Positions 25,251-36,384 of a stretch of DNA of 64,000 nt are shown here, one piece after another. Position numbers and translations under genes: made by a program. A model generated the notes under the pieces. It was not told the DNA's origin, did not search any database, and worked only from the letters and a program-made list of their open reading frames with translations. The stretch comes from Cyrtodaria siliqua (taxonomy: Eukaryota; Mollusca; Bivalvia; Adapedonta; Hiatellidae): contig JAWPHD010005588.1 of NCBI GenBank assembly GCA_037043455.1, positions 1-64,000 of the forward strand, written 5' to 3'. Within the stretch, counting starts at the first letter, position 1. The number at the start of each line of letters is the position of its first letter.

Positions 25251-25372
25251 TATCCGGTGGAAATCGGGAATTCCAACACGATGCATAATTGTTTTTTTCG
25301 AAACCGAGGCTCGGCCGAGGTTCCGAATAATAGATAAATACGAAGGTTGGAATTCCCGATATACACCGGATG
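25251..25372. repeat. Hairpin insertion upstream of C1q copy 2
   Basis: The arms 'tatccggtggaaatcgggaa' and 'ttcccgatatacaccgga' flank a GC-rich centre 'accgaggctcggccgaggtt'. The same hairpin is at 63751-63870. It lies about 120 bases before the CRE motif. Confidence 0.75.
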
Positions 25373-25490
25373 CTCATGATTGATTCGTTTTCTTTAGACT
25401 TGCATATCGTTTATATTATGTGCGCTGACGTCTTCAGCTACTAATATATTTTGAAAGCATTTTTACACAAAGATGTCATGCCCTGTTTTT

Positions 25491-25498
25491 TGACGTCA
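25491..25498 (+). promoter_or_regulatory. CRE palindrome upstream of C1q copy 2
   Basis: TGACGTCA is a perfect consensus for CREB/ATF-type bZIP factors. It lies 336 bases before the TATA box and is retained upstream of copy 3 (38820-38827), within a shared stretch that also includes 'gcgtcttcagctactaa'. Function is inferred. Confidence 0.5.
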
Positions 25499-25826
25499 TT
25501 GTTGATGCTCGTGACTTTTATTTACCCCACGTGTAAGATCAAGCTTTCCATTACCCATGTAAAATGCGGATTACCGAATCCAGTTAGCAAGAAATTGATT
25601 TTATTACAACAAAATCATGAAGACGCAGTTACAGTTCTGCAAATGTTCTTGTTCGATCTATGTAGGGTGCATGAGATAAAAACAAATATCTGGAAGCACA
25701 AAAACACAAAGTTGTGAATCTGTGTCAAGAACGCTTAATTTAAATTTCTATTTCTGTGCACATTAATCTAGAACAAATGCACAGCGTGAAAGCTTGCTTT
25801 GATGCCAACATAGGCCGTGAATCGAG

Positions 25827-25834
25827 TATATAAA
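25827..25834 (+). promoter_or_regulatory. TATA box of C1q copy 2
   Basis: TATATAAA lies 121 bases before the position of the lost start codon, exactly as in copy 3. An initiator-like 'ttcagac' follows at 25861. Confidence 0.65.
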
Positions 25835-25947
25835 GCGGGTGCGCATGTGCGTGGTGCGCATTCAGACCGGAGATACGCAAGCTTGTCGCTTGACGAACAT
25901 TAAACTGTGTCAGTCTGTTGTGCAGTAATATATTGAGATATTTGATA

Positions 25948-26339
25948 ATTGAGTTCCGATATTTATTTATACTCATAGTGTTTGTTGTCATAAACATGAC
26001 CGAGGCGAGGATCTTTGGGGAACCAAATTGCCCAAGGTGTTCGAAATATGAATATGAAGAAAAAAATCCTCGAAAGATTAGTCCGCATGCAACATCAGTG
26101 GGATATAATGAAAGAACAATGGAGTTCATGGGAACAAAGTATGAAGGAAAAAATGCTAGAATTCAACGATAAAATGTTGAAATTCAATGAAGCCGAAGTA
26201 GAAAGAGAACAAATGCAAGAAAAACAAAAAGTATACATCAATACAACGTTGATAAACGTCCATCAACAAGTCAGTCGAATGTCGCAGGACCTGATGGACC
26301 AACAAACGGAAATCAATAAAACAGTGCTGGAATATAAAA
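25948..26339 (+). pseudogene. C1q copy 2, exon 1: start lost and frameshifted
   Basis: The start codon of copies 1 and 3 is ATT here (25948-25950). The next in-frame ATG (25996) lies at the end of the signal peptide, so no export signal would remain. A one-base insertion in the A run 26060-26066 then shifts the frame, which ends at 26172. The coiled-coil frame is open again from about 26063 to the exon end. The final exon base is A instead of G before GT at 26340, weakening the donor and changing the junction codon from Asp to Asn. The A-run insertion alone could be a sequencing error; the start-codon change is less likely to be. Confidence 0.8.
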
Positions 26340-26680
26340 GTACCATCTTCTTTTTTCCTGTATTTTTGTTTAATATATATTTCTTTCTTTCTTTTTTTTC
26401 TTGTATTAATTTGTGTTGGTATTCATGAAAAGCAGTTAAGTCTCGACCTAAGGTCAGTTTAACCCAATCTTTATTGATAATAGTGTTATTATTCATGAAC
26501 TTTTTTAAAAAGCTGAAATGTTAAAAATTATTGAAGCTAGAAATTATTTCGAGGGAGAACAAATATGTATGTTTGTACACATGAGATTCGCTACTACCAT
26601 ATTAAGATAACAAAGTAACACTTATACATTAAACATACTATATAAAGAGTAGAACAAAGCATACGTTTAAACTTCCATGT

Positions 26681-27455
26681 GGAACACCAAATTAACATCA
26701 ACTAAATTATTTGAACTTCTCTTTAATTATTTGAAGAAAGTCTAATTCAGTTGAAGAGAGGTTCAATTCATTTGAAGAGAGGTCTAATTCAATTGAAGAA
26801 AGGTATAATGCTATTGAAGAGAGGTTTGATTATGCTGAATTGCACCTCTCTTCAATTGAATTATACCTCTCTTCAATTCAATAAGACATCTCTTCAATTG
26901 AATTGGATCTCTCTTCAATTGAATTGAACCTCTCTTCAATTGAATTATATCACTCTTCATATAATTAATTAAGTTTGTGTTAATTTGGCGTTTCAACGCC
27001 AAATTAACATCAACTCAATTATTTCAAGGAAGAGAGGTCTAATTCAACTAAAGAGAGATCTAATTCAGTATTGGAATTAAATCCCTCTTCAATTGAATTG
27101 AAACTCTCGTCAACTGAAGTGAACCTCTCTTCAATTGAATTATACCTCTATTCAATTGAATTGAACCTCTCTTCAACTGCATTAGATCGAGGTTCAATTC
27201 AGGTGTAAATGAAGGGAGGTCTAATTCAACTGAAGATAGGTTCAATTCAATTTAAGACAAGTCTAATTCAATTGAAGAGAGGTCTAATTCAGTTGAAGAG
27301 ATGTTGAATTAGACCTCTCTTCAATTGAAATATACATCTCTTCAATTGAATTAGACCTCTCTTCAATTGGATTGAACATCTCTTCAGTTGAATTAGACCT
27401 CTCTTCAATAATTGAAAACACAATTGACTTTATGTTAATTTGGCGTTCCATACTT
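26681..27455. mobile_element. Two adjacent fold-back elements built of 20-bp repeats
   Basis: Both units begin with the word CCAAATTAACATCAACT and end with its approximate complement TTAATTTGGCGTT. The first spans about 26681-26993 and the second about 26994-27455. Their arms are runs of a roughly 20-base unit 'gaagagaggtctaattcaat', direct on one side and inverted on the other. The empty site survives in C1q copy 1 ('acgtttaaacgttcaatgc' near 3628). Open frames through the array (for example 26811-27245) only translate the repeat. Confidence 0.75.
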
Positions 27456-28077
27456 TCAATGCTTCGAATTCCAAGGCAAATCGGAAACAAACATCTGTTT
27501 CCGACTCTTTTTTCAATAATACGAAAAAGCAAAATAATTATTGTATTTTTTATTGTTTAAATTGTTTTAAATTTAGGTTATTAAATCATATTCACATATC
27601 GGTAGACCAGTTACCAGCGTGCGTAATTCTCTTTCTCGATATACGTATTATTTATCCTTTAACCCGCTACACATATATACTGAACAGTTATTTCTTATGT
27701 TAGGACCATTCCATTTATGTGACAAAGTGTTTTGGGATAAATGACTGATTAGCAGCCGGACATTACAAACCCTATCAGGCTGCGAGTTCTGGTTTTACAA
27801 TGGACGCAAAGGCTATTATAGTCGTGCTTAGCGGGTTAAGGGTTAAAAAATGCTAAAACAAAACTCTGCATATGCGGTTTTACTATGAATAAAACATCAA
27901 CTGTATTAATAGGTCAAAAACCAGGGTTCTAAGAACCCTATTCGAGGAAATCATGGCTGTTATGGTAGTATGTACCTACTTTAGATAAACACAGTATAAG
28001 AGCTATGATTCTCCCAGCTAAAAGAACCCTGGTCAATCTATATCAGTATGGCGCTGCAGGTATTCACAATAAGTTAA

Positions 28078-28352
28078 TCCTCACCAGCGCCAATGCGTTT
28101 CGCCGGTTCGTTCTTGGAAAATACATTTTCCCTTTGCCTCGTCCTTCGGATGTAGACGTAATCCGGGTGGTTTAGTGTAAATGGAAAATCTTCTCCAAGC
28201 AAATGATATAACAATACGAATATATTCGTTAACAAGTGTAGGACAGGTTCCCGGACTCATTTGTATCTTTCCCTTTTCTATGTGGCGGCTGTAAAAAGCA
28301 TGTACTGTGTTGACCAGTCGTTAAACAACATCGACTTAAATTCAAAAGAAAG
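28078..28352 (+). mobile_element. SINE-like conserved unit, copy D (in intron)
   Basis: This is the most complete intronic copy, with 'aatcctcaccagcgcc', 'tttcgccggttcgttcttgg', 'tcgtccttcggatgtagacg', 'ggcggctgtaaa' and 'cgttaaacaacatcgactt'. Confidence 0.5.
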
Positions 28353-28949
28353 TGCCTGATTATGAAATCCCTAAGTTGTGTCCATTACGTGGTCCGAGTA
28401 TTAACGTTCATACCCCATCCAACCCCTTCTCCAAGAAGCGAAAACGGGGTAGGCTGGGGTATGAAATAAAACCTTAATTTCTGCTTAAAACGTTTGCATA
28501 TTGTAAAATTAAAACATTTAATAGGACATTTTAAACAGGTTATCGCATTTTTTCAGCAAAAAATGTTTTTAAACGTGCTATATTGTTGCAATATCCATTA
28601 TAAAATCCTGTTAATATAAGCTTTCCCATCGCTTAATGGAATTAAGACGGGACCGCGTAATGATTCGTTTAAAGTTTGTTATGTCTGTACTTCTTTACCA
28701 TGTTACCATGTGTACATCGTTTTGTTCTAGGAAACTACGATATATTGGCGGGGAAACTCTTTTTCTTTCTTCTTTATTATTTAATAGAACTTAGTTGGAT
28801 AGAAAATAACGAATATATGTGTATACGCCGAACTCCAATATGTATTTGATAACACATAATTGACGAAACATGTGTAATCAATATAAACAGCAATACATCA
28901 TACATAGTAAATTAGTTGTTTTGTTTATACTTAACAAAAAAAATTCCAG

Positions 28950-29377
28950 ATGAGTTCAAGACGCCGAGTGTTTTATTTAAAGCTAGAGGTGTCACAAATA
29001 AATCTCCAACAAATGGTCACATGGTAATCTTCGGTACCATCGTGACTAACGTCGGTGGAGGGTATGATAGCAGGACGGGCTATTTTACCGCTCCACGTTC
29101 CGGCACCTATCTGTTTACAGTACAGTTTTGTACCCAAAGCAATACGTGGATGTACTCCCATATATTAGCGTCGGACAACATTATCGGTAAGACGGCACGT
29201 TATGATGCTGATGCGACTGGAACGTGTACGTCAGGTGACGGGGTGGCCGTGCTTACACAAGGACAGAAGGCATGGATCAAGTGTTACCACGCTACATCAG
29301 GAACGACCATTCAAGAGACTGACGTTTACAGCTGGAATACGTTTACTGGTGTTCTAATTCACACCGGCACGGAATAA
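28950..29377 (+). pseudogene. C1q copy 2, exon 2: intact C1q domain
   Basis: The exon is open from the acceptor to TAA at 29375-29377 and encodes 142 residues (counting the split first codon) ending GVLIHTGTE. The C1q signature is present (IFGTIVTNVGGGYDSRTGYF...SGTYLF). Compared with copy 3 it has many replacements in the central loops, such as NTWMYSHILASDN for SKWMRAQIIAADN. C1q heads bind ligands as trimers outside the cell. The domain itself shows no damage, but exon 1 lacks a start and is frameshifted, so I classify it with the pseudogene. It could still be expressed if another 5' exon is spliced to it. Confidence 0.75.
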
Positions 29378-29539
29378 ACATTATCTTGTATAATATGCAT
29401 AGCGATGTGTCATTAATCCAACTATATTGCTGCCGTACATGTTGCGGTGATACGAACACGATAATTCGTTATTCGTTAGTAATGTATAATTTACGTGTTT
29501 CTAGCTTAAATAACATTGGTCCATACAGCGTGTTTGTGC

Positions 29540-29545
29540 ATTAAA
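29540..29545 (+). terminator. Poly(A) signal ATTAAA after C1q copy 2
   Basis: ATTAAA lies 163 bases after the stop, in 'gtttgtgcattaaa', which is identical in copy 3. Confidence 0.5.
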
Positions 29546-29816
29546 TACAACAAGTACGTGTTTTGAAGGACCTAGAAGTGACCTTTACTTTATCCATCTA
29601 TTACCTTAAATATGTTTTTAAAGTGTAATACATATATAATATAGGTTTGTGCATCATTTTACACCATAGATATAGCGTTAAGTTATTTTAATTTCAACTT
29701 ATCGTTCTTTTATTTATACAGATATCAAGGATATGTCCATGTCATATTATTTGGTATCATTTGTCTCCATAATATATATGTCAAGCGATATGTACAGCAA
29801 TGAAGTACTCTATGAC

Positions 29817-31165
29817 ATAGATAGATAGATAAACTTTATTAATACAAAAGACCAAATGGCCTATCAGTATACAATACAAAATACACATCATATTTATAAT
29901 TAAACAGTCAATGGTTTGCAGTCATCAGTTTTAACAGTATTACTAGTCTTAAGGTAAGGCTTACATCAAAGTGAAAAAGTATATGACTTTTCACAATAGA
30001 CAGGTATGTCGTTTGACATTATATGATAAATAAGCAAGTAAGAGGAGGAATTCTCCTATATTATATCGTAAGTTTCGTTTCTTTTTTTAAAGCTTTTCAA
30101 AATAAAAATAGCGAGATTTCTAACAATTTTAACATTTTTTTATTGCAACAATTCTATAAATTTGGGTATATTTGGTCTTTTCCAATAAAACTTTTTAATA
30201 TACACCTCTCTAAAATCATGATAAAGTGGACATTCTAGTATAAAATAAAATTCGTCCTCTAAAGAATTACAAAGTTAACAATTTCTTTCTGAAAGTGGTA
30301 TTTTTGTAGGTTTGTGCCACCTTCCAGTCTCTATTTCAAGTCTGTGAGATGACACTCTAAGTCTAGTTAATGCTAATCTAAAAAAAATTGAGAGTAACGT
30401 TATCTAAGTAGGGTTTAAAACTGAATTCCGAGAATAAAATGTAACAATTGGCTCTAGTTGAATTTGATAAATTTTCGTTCCATTTCTGTACAAAAGTATC
30501 ATTTAATCTCTGAGTAAATAGAGAAAGAAAACTATTTACATTTCCCATCCCTTGAAAAAAACAAACATCATAAAATCCTAATCTTTCAAGAACATTTTTC
30601 ACAGATCTAACCCAAGAAATCTTATTTGGATATTTGTCTAAGTCTGCTAACAGTGTATTATATGCATTTTTAATATATTTTAACTCATTGCATTTCAAAA
30701 GTTTAAACCAATAACGAATAATAGCTTTCATTCTATATTGTTGTAATGTAGTTCTTCCTAACTCTCCATAAATAAACTCGTTTTGAGTTTGAATTTTTAC
30801 TCCTAATAAATGTTTACAAAATTGTAAATCAACTCGTTCGATTACTTAAGCCTCTGAAAACCCCCAAACTTCAGCCCCATAGTGCAAAATAGGTAAAATT
30901 AGTTTATCAAATAAATCTAACATATGACTCACAGATATATCACGAAATGTATACACATATGATTTTAATTTGTATATTGCTTTGAGAGCTTGTCCCGCTA
31001 GTGCCTCGTGGGTTTCTCTGAAAGACCCACCAGTTGTAAAAACTATCCCTAAATACGTAAATTTGTTGACAATGTCAAGTTGTGAACCATTATAGATAAA
31101 ATGTATATTTCTTCTGTTTCTCCCACCTTTTTTAAACACCATAACTTTTGTTTTAGTGACATACA
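29817..31165 (-). mobile_element. 5'-truncated non-LTR retrotransposon (LINE)
   Basis: On the minus strand, 31166-30846 encodes the region after the reverse-transcriptase catalytic core (TKVMVFKKGGR, FTYLGIVFTTGGSF, LPILHYGAEVWG). An in-frame TAA near 30846 interrupts it. The frame then continues (VIERVDLQFCKHLLG...) to about 30378, running into the 117-residue open stretch 30731-30378. The 3' end lies at 29817 in a (TATC)n tail after 'aataaagttta'. The catalytic domain is missing, so it is dead. At copy 3 the corresponding flank (42200-42265) has no LINE. Confidence 0.75.
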
Positions 31166-31950
31166 ATGGTGACCGTTGTGAAAATAGTAATCATTTTCTA
31201 TACAAACATATTTCCGTCTTCTTTGTAATCATGCTGCTTGTTGATTCACAAAATACTATCGGAAATATTAATATATATGATTGGTTCTCATTGACAATAA
31301 AACAGGTACAGTTCCCTAACTTGTGATTTCAAATATACATATTAGGTGATTGGGGTTGGAAGTGGAGAACTTTGCTACTTCGATATTAAATTCTTTAATT
31401 ACCTGTTTTAATGGGTGCATGTCAAATCAGGGTATTTATATTTATAGTATACAACAACTGTCATCATAACGAAATCACGAGTACACGTACAGTTCAGACG
31501 TTATTCTATAAAAAATAATAATCATTTTTCACTTGAACAGTGACTCTCCATTGCAAAAAGCCAGTCTTCAACACATACACAAGTTTAGAAGGGTGTAACA
31601 AGTTATCCAGGTGTTCGCTTCATTACTTCCTTAATATTTATCAAATTGTGTATTCAACTGAAGTGCACATACCCTTCCAAAATGAGCTCTATCCTCCGCC
31701 GCAAAAGGTATTTCGATTTAAACAGTACTTTCTGAGATTAGCCCTCCCAACACCTTGGACACGAACGAAATCTATGACCGTGTACATGTTAGGAGTGCTA
31801 ATCTCAGAAAGTACGCAATGAACCAAATTGCCTTTTGCGGCGAAGGAAAGAGTTCACATTTAAAGGGTGTGTGTGCTTTATTTGAACAAAATTCGTTAAA
31901 TATTAAGAAGGTCTTTGGAACCGCCAGGGCAAAAAGGCCGCTTTGGGTTT
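31166..31950. repeat. 3' flank shared with C1q copy 3 (42262-43620)
   Basis: 'acgaaatcacgagtacacgt' (31469), 'gtgactctccattg' (31541) and the phrase around 'cctccgccgcaaaagg' (31692) recur downstream of copy 3. Bases 31690-31845 also form an imperfect hairpin, with arms 'cagtactttctgagattagc' and 'gctaatctcagaaagtac'. The shared flank shows that the duplication unit extends about 2 kb past the gene. Confidence 0.65.
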
Positions 31951-33424
31951 AAACCAGGTACTAGGGTGTATCAAGCCTCTTACTATCCCAATGAAAACGC
32001 ACAGTTTAAATAAGGAGGAAACCTCCGTCATGCTATAACCTCTAAAAAAATAAGCAGTATTAATAGGCGACATATTCGTAAAACACAAAGATGAGCATGT
32101 ATATATGAATATAAAGATTGCACTTTTATTAAATTATAAGTTTATTCATTTATTACAAAAGTAGTAATATATGCATTCAACAAATGATGCAGTTGAGAAC
32201 ATCGTAAAACAGAAATAAAAAAAAGTTTCCATATGATAACTTTTCATATTCTATACCGAGATCGTGAAGTTTATTCAAAGATATATATATATATTGCAAC
32301 TTATTTAAGTGGTTTTATTCCCATATAAATTATATGTTCTCAATTAAACTGTACTTATTATATTTATCTGTCGAAGACGTTTAACTTCCCAGATTCGTAG
32401 CTGGCACGTGCGTTTGCTATGTATGGCAAGTTGTGTGTAAGGTTATACACGGAGATATGCAGACTACCATATTGTTCTATAGATACTACGACATTAATTA
32501 CGACATCGGCAGTCAGATTACCGTGGTACCTACTTAACTGTCGTTTTAAAGTAGTATGGGTTACGGAAAAATGTAGTAGGCAGTGGATCACTTAGTTTCT
32601 TAAACGTAAGACATACCATGAATTAATAAACAGATACACGCCAACATTATAGCAATATATGACTGTGATAAACAGATACACGCCAACATTATAGTAATAG
32701 ATGACTGTGGTTCAATAATGGTCCCACAGAAGCTGTTGACAAATGACCTGAATTCGTTATCAAACGGTATGACTCATATTCAACAGTTGTTTCATATTTC
32801 AACGCTGAATTTTGATTTTGCCATGCTTTCGAGGTGCAAAAATTCTAGTTTACATTGGAATACAAAACCCATTCCAGACAAAATAAAGAGTTATTTTAAA
32901 TGCAACGGCTAGCCTGGGTATGAGCTATATTTTAATCTTGTTTAACAGAAGTAGCTATAAAGGTCGAACAGGAAATGTAGCATTTAAGGACCACAGTCAA
33001 CCAAAAACACGCATAAAAACAAACAATATTTACAAAGATGAATAAGGTAAGAGGTAAGAGTGAGATTTGGTACACCCTGGAAACTGGTTTAACACCACCC
33101 TCCCCGATATGTCATATATTGCCTTCTACTCAGCTTAAAATAAATTATGTTTATGTGCGTGTGGTCCTTGAATGCTACATTTCCTGTTCGACTTTTATAT
33201 CTACTTTTACGTTCCTAACGGACGGACGAGGCTAATGCAGTGTGTCTTGCCCAAGAACACGTCTACTCAGTAAAACCGGAGAGACTTGAACCAGGTCAAG
33301 CCCACCGATGCACTGGGTCACGCCACCTCTGTACACGTCAATGATATCTAGAACAAAGAGTCCCAAACACGTAACAACAACAGTAAACCGAAACAAATCA
33401 CTTTCGAAAAATACTGAAAATAAA
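31951..33424. other. Unassigned DNA with a 42-bp direct repeat
   Basis: The 42-base word including 'aacagatacacgccaacatt' is present twice (32629 and 32671). A region near 33240-33330 ('tcttgcccaagaacacg' ... 'gaaccaggtcaagccc') resembles widespread dispersed repeats of marine invertebrates. No gene was recognised. Confidence 0.45.
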
Positions 33425-33770
33425 CCTTATGGTGGCTGATTTCTGCCATTTGTCGTCTTTTTGTCTTTTCGTTATATTGCCCCGAAAAGACAACTGAACG
33501 AAAAGACGACAGAACGAAAAGACGACATAACGAAAAAGACGCAATTTCAATGGCGAAAATACGACAGAACGCCACGCAAAAAGATGAAAAGACGACACTT
33601 TAGCCGCGAAAAGACGCCATTTGATATTTTCGTTATTTTGTGTGGCCTTCTGTCGTCTTTTCGTTCTGTCGTCTTTTCGCCTTCCGGTTGATATTCACGT
33701 TTCGGTCATTGCGGCCATTTCATGGTGACTACTTAAAGTCGAGGACGATTTTGAATTGTTGTGGAAAAGG
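33425..33770 (+). mobile_element. GACGAC-repeat fold-back element, copy 1
   Basis: The end 'ggtggctgatttctgccat' leads into runs of the 15-16-base unit 'acgaaaagacgacagaac' in both orientations (33455-33680), followed by 'ttcggtcattgcggccattt'. The same structure occurs in inverse orientation at 36385-36895. The array gives overlapping spurious frames on both strands. Confidence 0.75.
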
Positions 33771-34438
33771 GTAAAAAAGACAGGATGTGTGCATACCTTA
33801 TGTCCAATCAATAATAAACGCAGGGTTACTATTTCTTTTAAATATTGTTTTTGAACGCAGAATGGTTCATTTAATATGAATATTAAAATATTATAATATA
33901 AAAATAATAGTTTGACTTTGTAACTGATTAAATTTCCGGGACTGATACTGATGATCATGTCTGGACCAGTCGTACTAATTATAATGTTTGGAAAAAACTT
34001 CATATTCTTATTATTTAAATTGGTACGTAACAATGTAGGATTGGTTAGCGGACATAACTATGGATTTGTTTATGTAAAAATATAATAAAATGTCTTTGTA
34101 TTTAATATGATTTGCTTTCCTGGGTCACTTAAACATAGATACGATTTTGGCGCATATTCTTCGATCTATTCAAGCAAATGACAAGCAAAATATATTAACT
34201 TTTAAATTTAACACTAACTTTCCGGGACCGTTTGTTGAAACCATCATATCAAAATGATTATACCTTATATTTATCAATGTATGATGGTATAGCAAACATA
34301 ATTAAGAATGTGTTACATATTATACGGAACTTTTAAACCTGTACGTGACTAATTGTGCTATTACATGATTGTTCATTTGGAAGTCAATAAATGCCATACT
34401 CTAATATTTGATTTTCTCTTAATATGTTATTAGTCACC
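33771..34438. other. Unassigned AT-rich DNA
   Basis: No gene or element end was recognised. The 112-residue open frame on the minus strand (34033-33695) has no recognisable domain. Confidence 0.4.
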
Positions 34439-35690
34439 ACCGGACATGGGGGGACTATAGGTTTGCACCTCGTCCTTCCGTCCGTCCTTCCGAATGCTTG
34501 TCCAGGCCATATTTTCAATACTATAAGACTTTGAGATACCAAACTTGGTATGTGGATACATCTTGGGATAGCGGGTGTGTCGAGTATCAAAATAAGGTTA
34601 CTGTGACCTTGACCTCTGTCATAGAAAACACTTGTCCATAAGTATTTTCAATACTATAACACTTAGAGATACCAATCTTGGTATGTGAATACATCTTGGG
34701 ATAGCTGTGTGTCGCATACCAAAACAAGGGCATTGTGACCTTGACCTTGACCTGTGATCTCTGTCATAGAAAATGCAGAGAAAATGCTTGTCCGCGAAAT
34801 ATTTTCAATACTATAAGACTGAGATACCAACCTTGGAATGTGGATACAGCTTGGGATAGCGGTGTCTCGTATACCAAAATAAGTTCACTGTGACCTTGAC
34901 CTGTGACCTCTGTCATAGAAAATGCCTGTCCAGATCGTATTTTCAATACTACAACACTTAGAGATACCAAACTTGGTGTGTGAATACATCTTGGGATAGC
35001 GGTGTGATAAGTACCAAAGTAAGGTCACTGTGACCTTGACAATGACATGTGACCTATGCCATAGAAAATGCTACTCCGGGCCATATTTTCAATACTGTAA
35101 CACTTAGAGACACCAAACTTGCTATGTGGATACATCTTGGGATAGCGGTATTTCGCGTATAAAGATAAGGTCACTGTGACCTTGACTTTGACCTGTGATC
35201 TCTGTCATAGAACATGCTTGTCCGGACCGTATTTTCAATAATATAACAGAGATACCAAACTTGTTATGTGAATATATCTTGGGATAACGGTGTGCCACGT
35301 ACCAAAATAAGGTCATTGTGACCTTGACCTGTGACCTCTGTCATAGCAAATGCTTGTCGGGACCGTATTTTCAATACTATAACACTTAGAGATACCAAAC
35401 TTGGTATGTGAATTCATCTTGGGATAGCAGTGTGTCGCGTACAAAAATAAAATCACATTGACCTTGATCTGTGACCTCTTCATAGAAAATGCTTGTCCGG
35501 ATCGTATTTTTCAATACTATAACAGTTAGATACACCAAACTTGGTATGTGAATACATCTTGGGATAGCGGTGTGTCGCGTACCGAAATAGGTCATTGTGA
35601 CCTTGACCTTGATCTTTGACCTCCATCATAGGAAATGTCTGGAAAATGCTTGTCTGGGCCGGTGGGGGACTATGGATTGCCCTGCAGTTC
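34439..35690. repeat. Tandem repeat, about 140-190 bp, with nuclear-receptor palindromes
   Basis: Seven to eight units share 'attttcaatactataacact', 'gagataccaaacttggtatg', 'catcttgggatagcggtgtg' and 'tgaccttgacctgtgacctc'. Four units contain a perfect inverted repeat with three-base spacer, AGGTCA-nnn-TGACCT, at 35022-35036, 35168-35182, 35310-35324 and 35589-35603. Others have one-base variants. Open frames on the minus strand merely translate the repeat. Confidence 0.85.
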
Positions 35691-36384
35691 TTGATGCTCT
35701 TGTTTTAAATAGTTGTGTAACATATCAAGTTGATGGTAATACGTTAACAGTTTAGAACTATATCTACAACATATAAAATATAATAGTCAAGAAAGAAGGA
35801 AACACATATACACGTTCTTAATATTTTATATGTTAGCTCGACTCTTTCGAAAAAAAAGAAGAAAGAGAAATTGTCGTCAATCGATCGTCGTCTCCACTCG
35901 GTTGAAGTTTGTATGTACATATACGATTGCATCTCCGAAACTGCTTTACATAATGGACTGTTACTTTATACATGTGTTGGACATCATTATACAAGATCAT
36001 ACAGCCAGGTTACGGTCATTAACAACTGTTTAATATGAACTAATTTAAGATCCTCTGTTCATATAATATACACATTGTAATTAAATCTTGACACTTTCAA
36101 AAACAACTGATTAAGATAAAGCCAAACATATAATTATCACATCAATATTCATTATATAAGGTGTGAAAAACTAATTAATGAGATGCAGAATCAATACAAT
36201 TCATTACTTTTATTCGACATACCAGAATTATATGTTTATTGCCTTACACAAGACTAGTGATCAATATAATTATGATGACCATTCTGCGTTTATATAAACG
36301 ATTTAACACAACTAGTAACCCTTCGTTTATTATTTATTGAACATCAGATATGCACACTCCCTATCGATTTTGCCTGATTCTCCG
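35691..36384. other. Unassigned AT-rich DNA
   Basis: No gene, RNA or repeat boundary was recognised. Confidence 0.4.

Larger units (their letters stand above)
20279..25460 (+). repeat. Duplicated upstream segment of C1q copy 2 (partner 59200-64000)
   Basis: About 5 kb matches 59200-64000 at high identity, from 'gtatacgtctagcaaggaga' to 'gcgctgacgtcttcagctac'. Differences include insertion of the 20569-21048 element in this copy, of the 60047-60379 element in the other, and small indels in the 24.7-25.0/63.1-63.5 kb repeats. It ends in the promoter region of C1q copy 2. Landmarks 'cgcaattcgttt.tccttgg' (21110) and 'gtttccggagaaaacagca' (21758) recur upstream of copy 3 (37030 and 38250). Confidence 0.85.
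26340..28949 (+). other. Intron of C1q copy 2
   Basis: This is a 2610-base phase-1 intron, GT...AG. It contains the fold-back elements (26681-27455) and SINE-like copy D (28078-28352). The tract before the acceptor is A-rich ('aacaaaaaaaattccag') rather than pyrimidine-rich as in copies 1 and 3, another sign of decay. Phrases such as 'aaaacatcaac', 'ccagggttct' and 'ctggtcaatctatatcag' align with the other two introns. Confidence 0.7.

Noticed and set aside
25918..25950. Upstream TTG codon in frame with C1q copy 2 as an alternative start
   Set aside because: The same TTG lies in the leader of copy 3, where a normal ATG follows. A TTG start before a signal peptide is not expected in animals.
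26811..27532. Several open frames with repeated QLKRG-type residues
   Set aside because: They are translations of the 20-bp fold-back repeat and occur on both strands.
27961..28000. Possible satellite monomer trace in the C1q copy 2 intron ('gtacctactttagata ... acagtata')
   Set aside because: Similarity is short and gapped and could be chance in AT-rich DNA.
34384..35595. Chain of minus-strand open frames resembling one another
   Set aside because: Each frame translates one unit of the 140-190 bp tandem repeat; they do not join into a gene.
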